Below are positions 7,178-10,763 of a stretch of 10,763 nucleotides of DNA, in pieces (within the stretch, counting starts at the first letter, position 1; each line of letters opens with the position of its first letter). Source of the stretch: Spirochaetota bacterium (GTDB lineage Bacteria > Spirochaetota > Leptospiria > Turneriellales > Turneriellaceae); the NCBI GenBank assembly GCA_029561505.1, contig JAKQXK010000049.1, positions 1 through 10,763 on the forward strand. The letters run 5' to 3'. Both the position numbers and the translations under genes were made by a program. The notes under the pieces are model-generated. The model saw only the letters and a list, made by a program, of their open reading frames with translations, did no database searches and had not been told where the DNA came from.

Positions 7178-8855
7178 AAGACCCCAGTTTCGATGCGACC
7201 TTACGCAAGAAGTGTTTTTGCCTAGTTTCTTGTTTGGCGAGCAGCGCAGCGCGGCTTTCAGGCGCGCGCATCGCTTTAATGGCAAACTTACGCCCAATGT
7301 AGCGCATGAACGACAGTGATTCAGCCGGCAATTCATGGCGGCGCGCCGCCCTGATCTTCTGCCCGATTTCAGAGAGTTTTGCTTTATCGACTTCGAGCTC
7401 GCCGGCTTTCAGGTATTCGCTCAGAATTTGTGCCACCTTACCCGTTGAGGATCTCTCAATTACTGTCAGCTTTTCGGCACCGGGAATCTGCAGCCCGTCG
7501 CGCGTCGCATTTGCTACTCTGTTTTCGATACGCTGCATTGCCGTTACGAACCAGTCACGATAGAGAGAAAGAATGTAGTCTGTCACGATCGGTTTACCCG
7601 TCAGCGATACTTCGCGCTTCGTGTGACGCCGCCGCAGCACCCGCTCGTTGATATTTTCCAGCGGCTGCAGGCGGTTCGTTGTGCGCGCGAGCCATTCATC
7701 GGTGTGGTGCGTGCCCGGCGTATGAATCTCACGATGCGTGTACGCCAGATCTTGCCCGAGAAAGATAATGCGATCAAATTGCATGAGCCGAAGCAGATCA
7801 AATAGCGACGTGGCTACAGAACCACCCGATTGCAGATCGCCTGGAATATGTTCGCCCGCACCGGCAAAAACTTTCTGTTCTTCGAGATAGTCACAACCGG
7901 GGCTCACAACCCGGCGATCGTCAATATATTGAGCGGTGAAAGAGATTGCCATTTCGCCCTGCCAGTCACGCGCCACAACCGGGTTAGAGACAGCGTCACA
8001 TACCAGCAACGGAAACTCATTTTTCTTACCGCGCGGCAAGAGACCAAAGTGTTTCGTCGTGTGTGCCTGGCTGTCGAGTGAGAACACCAAATGCGGCCTG
8101 ATACCCGCGCGCACGAGCACGCGGTACGCTGAGTCAGCGCAGGCAATAAAGTAGTCATTTTTCACTGACCTCAGATTCTCCAGTGTCGAACGCAGCGATG
8201 GCCCGGTTGAGACGAGAATAGCTTCAGACCCTTTGCCGAGCCCAAAGAGCGAAGAGACCGGGCGCGCAGAAGAGAGCAGTGGTAACTTGCTGAGGGCGTT
8301 AAAGACCCAGCGCTCTTCGAACTCCAACCTGGTAAAAAGGTCTGAAAAGCGCGAGGCGAGTTTCTGTTTGAAGTCGGTAATCGCCTGCGCGTAGAATGAG
8401 CTCTGCAGTTCAAGGCTGCCGCGGTTCTCAAACGTGCGGTAGCCAACGAAGTTTTCAACGTCGAGGTGTTCGACGAGTTCGGCCATGACCGTCAGGTTCT
8501 CGGGCACAATGACGGCGACGTCGGCAAAAATATCGGGTCGCGCTTTTTTGAGCGCCAGATACAGTTCGGTGTCTGCTTCGAAGGCGATGATTAATCCCCC
8601 TTTGCCTTCGCGGGTTTTTAGCTGTTCTGCCAGCATTTCGAGCATCGGCAGATGCCCGACCCCGGCGACGAGAGCCAGCATGCCCGGTTTTAGCCTGAAA
8701 GCACCAATATGGCGCTCAGCCTCGCGCACGGGGTCGCGCTGGCTCACGAGCGAATGGCCTTTTAGCTTTTCGGTGTCGGCGAAAATAGAAAAACGGCCAT
8801 CTTCATAGCCGAAACGGTAGGTGGCAAATTTCCCGGTGATTTGGCCCAGGGCCAT
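7170..8855 (-). CDS. DUF115 / Maf-like protein (putative motility-associated glycosyltransferase family)
   Basis: The 561-residue product, with no signal peptide or membrane helix, is probably cytoplasmic. The central part matches the DUF115 (MAF_flag10) domain: AILVSTGPSL at about 211-220, ACADSAYRVLVRAGIRPHLV soon after with FSLDSQ, then DLQSGGSVATSLFDLL (about 340-355) and IIFLGQDLAYTHREIHTPGT (about 361-380). Maf proteins transfer nonulosonic acids such as pseudaminic or legionaminic acid onto flagellin; related domains occur in archaeal MptE-like pterin enzymes. The N-terminal 200 residues form the variable Maf N-terminal part, and the C-terminal 100 are basic and helical. ATG 8855 is preferred over a TTG at 8888 because it is an ATG and leaves room for promoters; neither has a good Shine-Dalgarno. 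It is first in a three-gene operon with an exporter, which suggests a surface-glycan or lipid job and not necessarily flagellin. Confidence 0.82.
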   Translation of the reverse strand: MALGQITGKFATYRFGYEDGRFSIFADTEKLKGHSLVSQRDPVREAERHIGAFRLKPGMLALVAGVGHLPMLEMLAEQLKTREGKGGLIIAFEADTELYLALKKARPDIFADVAVIVPENLTVMAELVEHLDVENFVGYRTFENRGSLELQSSFYAQAITDFKQKLASRFSDLFTRLEFEERWVFNALSKLPLLSSARPVSSLFGLGKGSEAILVSTGPSLRSTLENLRSVKNDYFIACADSAYRVLVRAGIRPHLVFSLDSQAHTTKHFGLLPRGKKNEFPLLVCDAVSNPVVARDWQGEMAISFTAQYIDDRRVVSPGCDYLEEQKVFAGAGEHIPGDLQSGGSVATSLFDLLRLMQFDRIIFLGQDLAYTHREIHTPGTHHTDEWLARTTNRLQPLENINERVLRRRHTKREVSLTGKPIVTDYILSLYRDWFVTAMQRIENRVANATRDGLQIPGAEKLTVIERSSTGKVAQILSEYLKAGELEVDKAKLSEIGQKIRAARRHELPAESLSFMRYIGRKFAIKAMRAPESRAALLAKQETRQKHFLRKVASKLGSYA

Positions 8856-8893
8856 AAGGTGATGAGAGAACTGAGCACACGGCTTCAAGCATA
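8856..8893. promoter_or_regulatory. Short divergent intergenic region between the DUF115 operon and smc
   Basis: Only 38 bases separate the two divergent start codons (5 if the DUF115 gene starts at TTG 8888). Promoters for one or both genes must lie here or inside the opposite coding region. No clear -35/-10 pair and no strong Shine-Dalgarno before the smc ATG are visible. Confidence 0.4.
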
Positions 8894-10763
8894 ATGCTAC
8901 TCAAAGAACTCGAAATACTCGGCTTTAAGTCGTTCGCAGACAAAATCAAAGTGTCGTTCAGCACTTCGGTGAGTGCTGTCGTGGGGCCCAATGGCTGCGG
9001 CAAGTCGAACATTCTCGACAGCCTCAAATGGGTGCTCGGTGAGAAGTCGGTTAAGACGATGCGCGGCGAAAAGATGGAAGACGTCATCTTCGCCGGTACC
9101 AGCAGCCGCAAACCGGCAAACTTCGCGCAGGTTTCGCTCACCTTTGATAACCGTCTGCGCCTTCTTAAAATCGATACCGACGACGTCAAAGTCGGGCGTC
9201 GCCTCTACCGTGATGGGCAGAGCCAGTATTTCATAAACGACAGCCGGGTGGCGCTTAAAGAGATAGAAGACCTGTTTCGCGACACCGGCATCGGCAAGTC
9301 TTCTTATTCGTTCATGGAACAGGGCCGTATGGACCAGATTCTGTCGAGCAAACCCGAAGACCGTCGCCTTATTTTCGAAGAGGCAGCAGGTGTTTCACGC
9401 TTCAAGGCGCAGCGCGAAGACGCAGAGAAGAACCTCGAGAACACGCAGCTTAACCTTACCCGCATTCAGGACATTCAGCGCGAACTCGAACGCGAGCTGA
9501 AAATTAAAGAAGCTCAGGCGAAAAAAACCGCCGAATACAACGCGCTCATGGCCAAGTACAAAGACCATGACCTCAAAATTCGCTACCTCATGGTGCGCGA
9601 TTCAAACGACAAACTCGAAGACCTGAAAGAGAAGCTCAGCCGCCGCCACGGTGAAAAAGAGAAAATTCAGCAGAAGCTGATTCAGATGCAAGAGCGTCTG
9701 GCGGCTCTCGACGAAGATGAACGTAACCTAAAAGAAGAACTGCACAAGAAAGATACGTCAAGCCAGATGGCTAATCTGCAGATCGCGCAGCTCGGTCAGA
9801 CCATTGCCGAGAAAGAGACACAGAAGACCGCGTTTTCGGCGCAGCTTGCCGGCCTCAAAGAGCGCATTGGCAAATTTGAAAAGCGTATCAAAGAACTGAA
9901 GGCCGAGGCCGCCGAGCAGAACCAGTTTACGCTCAAGCTCGACCTGAAAGTTTCTGACATTCAGAAAGAAATCGCGCGACTGCAGAAGCGCATCGACGAA
10001 TGTGCGGCAGAATCAACCGCTGCAGACGCCGACCTTGCTCGCTTAGAGACCGAGAAGAACGAAGCCACCAAAAAGCTCAACGAAGTGCACGCGAGGCAAG
10101 AAGAAACGATTCGCGAGCTGCTCGATTCTCTCAAGGCAGAGAAAAGCCGCTGGGAAAAAACCGCCAAGAACCGCGAGCAGGCTTTTACCGAAATAGAGCT
10201 CTATTGTAACGAAACTGCGGCTTCGCTTGAAGCAATTCTCGCTTCGCCAGACGATCATCTGCCGCAGATGCGCAAAGACCTGCAGCGTGTAAAAGATAGC
10301 CAGATCTTTCAGAAGATCAGCGAGAAGGCCCACCTGCTCGCTGAGATGAGTCGGGGTCTCTATGAAATTCTGTTCGAAAAAGGTGGCGTGCACTCACGCA
10401 AAGAAGAGCTCGATGAAGAGATTGCTGCTCTCGAGAAGCAGATTGACCTGACGACCAAAGAAAGCGCCCGGCTGACAGCGCGCAAGCTTCAGCTCGCAGA
10501 TGAGACCTCTGCCAATAAACAAGAGCGTGAAAAGCTGCTGGGTGACATCAAATCGCTGAATGTCGAGATCACCAGCGTCAAAGAAAAAGAAAAAAACCTC
10601 GCGGGGCAAATCACGAACGAAGAAAGTAACATGGGCTTCGTGCGCGCGCAGTTCACCGAAATCGACCGTTCGGTTGTTCAACTCGCGCAAGAGCAGAAGA
10701 ACCTGACTCGCGAAGTTGAGAAGCTCAAGAGCAGTATCGAAAAAGAGACGCAGCGCATTGCAG
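8894..10763 (+). CDS. smc: Chromosome partition/condensation ATPase SMC, N-terminal 623 residues (partial at right edge)
   Basis: SMC dimers with ScpA/ScpB form the bacterial condensin that organises and separates chromosomes. The N-terminal head is canonical: LELEILGFKSFADK-like start (FKSFADK at 11-17), Walker A GPNGCGKSN at 31-39, WVLGE at 46-50, then the QGRMDQIL segment (143-150) and RRLIFEEAAGVSRFKAQRE (157-175). From about residue 170 a long, highly charged coiled coil (Glu/Lys/Arg/Gln/Leu-rich) follows. It is interrupted at about 434-500 by a less coiled segment (YCNETAASLE, SPDDHLP, GLYEILFEKGGVH). Coiled coil then resumes to the window edge. Canonical SMC proteins of about 1,150-1,200 residues have a 150-200 residue hinge near residue 500-670 with a Gly-rich motif. 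That motif is not seen by residue 623. The C-terminal head (signature and Walker B) lies beyond the window. Confidence 0.95.
   Translation, partial: MLLKELEILGFKSFADKIKVSFSTSVSAVVGPNGCGKSNILDSLKWVLGEKSVKTMRGEKMEDVIFAGTSSRKPANFAQVSLTFDNRLRLLKIDTDDVKVGRRLYRDGQSQYFINDSRVALKEIEDLFRDTGIGKSSYSFMEQGRMDQILSSKPEDRRLIFEEAAGVSRFKAQREDAEKNLENTQLNLTRIQDIQRELERELKIKEAQAKKTAEYNALMAKYKDHDLKIRYLMVRDSNDKLEDLKEKLSRRHGEKEKIQQKLIQMQERLAALDEDERNLKEELHKKDTSSQMANLQIAQLGQTIAEKETQKTAFSAQLAGLKERIGKFEKRIKELKAEAAEQNQFTLKLDLKVSDIQKEIARLQKRIDECAAESTAADADLARLETEKNEATKKLNEVHARQEETIRELLDSLKAEKSRWEKTAKNREQAFTEIELYCNETAASLEAILASPDDHLPQMRKDLQRVKDSQIFQKISEKAHLLAEMSRGLYEILFEKGGVHSRKEELDEEIAALEKQIDLTTKESARLTARKLQLADETSANKQEREKLLGDIKSLNVEITSVKEKEKNLAGQITNEESNMGFVRAQFTEIDRSVVQLAQEQKNLTREVEKLKSSIEKETQRIA

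Noticed and set aside
7178..7336. Upstream ATG that would lengthen the MMPL transporter by 53 residues
   Set aside because: It would overlap the DUF115 gene by 167 bases and adds a basic, Cys-rich stretch not expected in this family. ATG 7177 has GGGG 4 bases upstream and a normal 8-base overlap.
8803..9189. Minus-strand open frame of 128 codons across the start of smc
   Set aside because: It is Ser/Leu-rich, has no family features, and is opposite the strongly conserved SMC head and the DUF115 N-terminus.
1..10763. tRNA, rRNA, CRISPR array, insertion sequence, phage attachment site
   Set aside because: None was seen on reading. Coding density is high, and the intergenic stretches are too short and lack the required repeats or cloverleaf features. 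A tRNAscan-SE and Rfam search would be decisive.

Overview
The window looks like a piece of chromosome from a Gram-negative bacterium, most likely a Leptospira-like spirochaete (a Turneriella or Leptonema relative). The signs are an outer-membrane beta-barrel ending in an aromatic residue, a secreted FecR-domain protein, several exported proteins of no common family, a GC content near 50-53 % where counted by hand, and an SMC protein that seems to lack a full-size hinge. The family-level assignment is an inference. There are eight genes (two cut by the window edges), no RNA gene, no CRISPR array and no transposase. No gene-free stretch exceeds about 160 bases.

Left part (1-1960): a minus-strand gene for a zinc-ribbon protein runs off the left edge. 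It is followed by a short intergenic region with three tandem CACGGAGG-type units, then a stand-alone restriction-type nuclease. This nuclease keeps its PD-(D/E)XK residues but has no methyltransferase or helicase part. Next is a secreted protein of unknown function. This part looks like accessory DNA.

Middle (2050-4123): two plus-strand genes form a tight pair, an outer-membrane beta-barrel of about 460 residues and, 10 bases later, a small exported FecR-domain protein with a good ribosome binding site. They converge on the next cluster with only 13 bases between the stop codons.

Right part (4137-8855, minus strand): three overlapping genes read DUF115/Maf-like protein, then an MMPL/RND-type membrane transporter, then an exported TPR protein. 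The overlaps (8 and 4 bases) indicate one operon with translational coupling. A cytoplasmic glycan-related enzyme, an inner-membrane exporter and a periplasmic adaptor could form one cell-envelope pathway; this is an inference from context.

Far right (8894-end): smc, coding for the chromosome condensation ATPase, is divergent from that operon across about 38 bases and is cut by the window edge. Its head domain is canonical, but the coiled coil is broken only by a segment of about 65 residues, with no recognisable hinge in the 623 residues visible.
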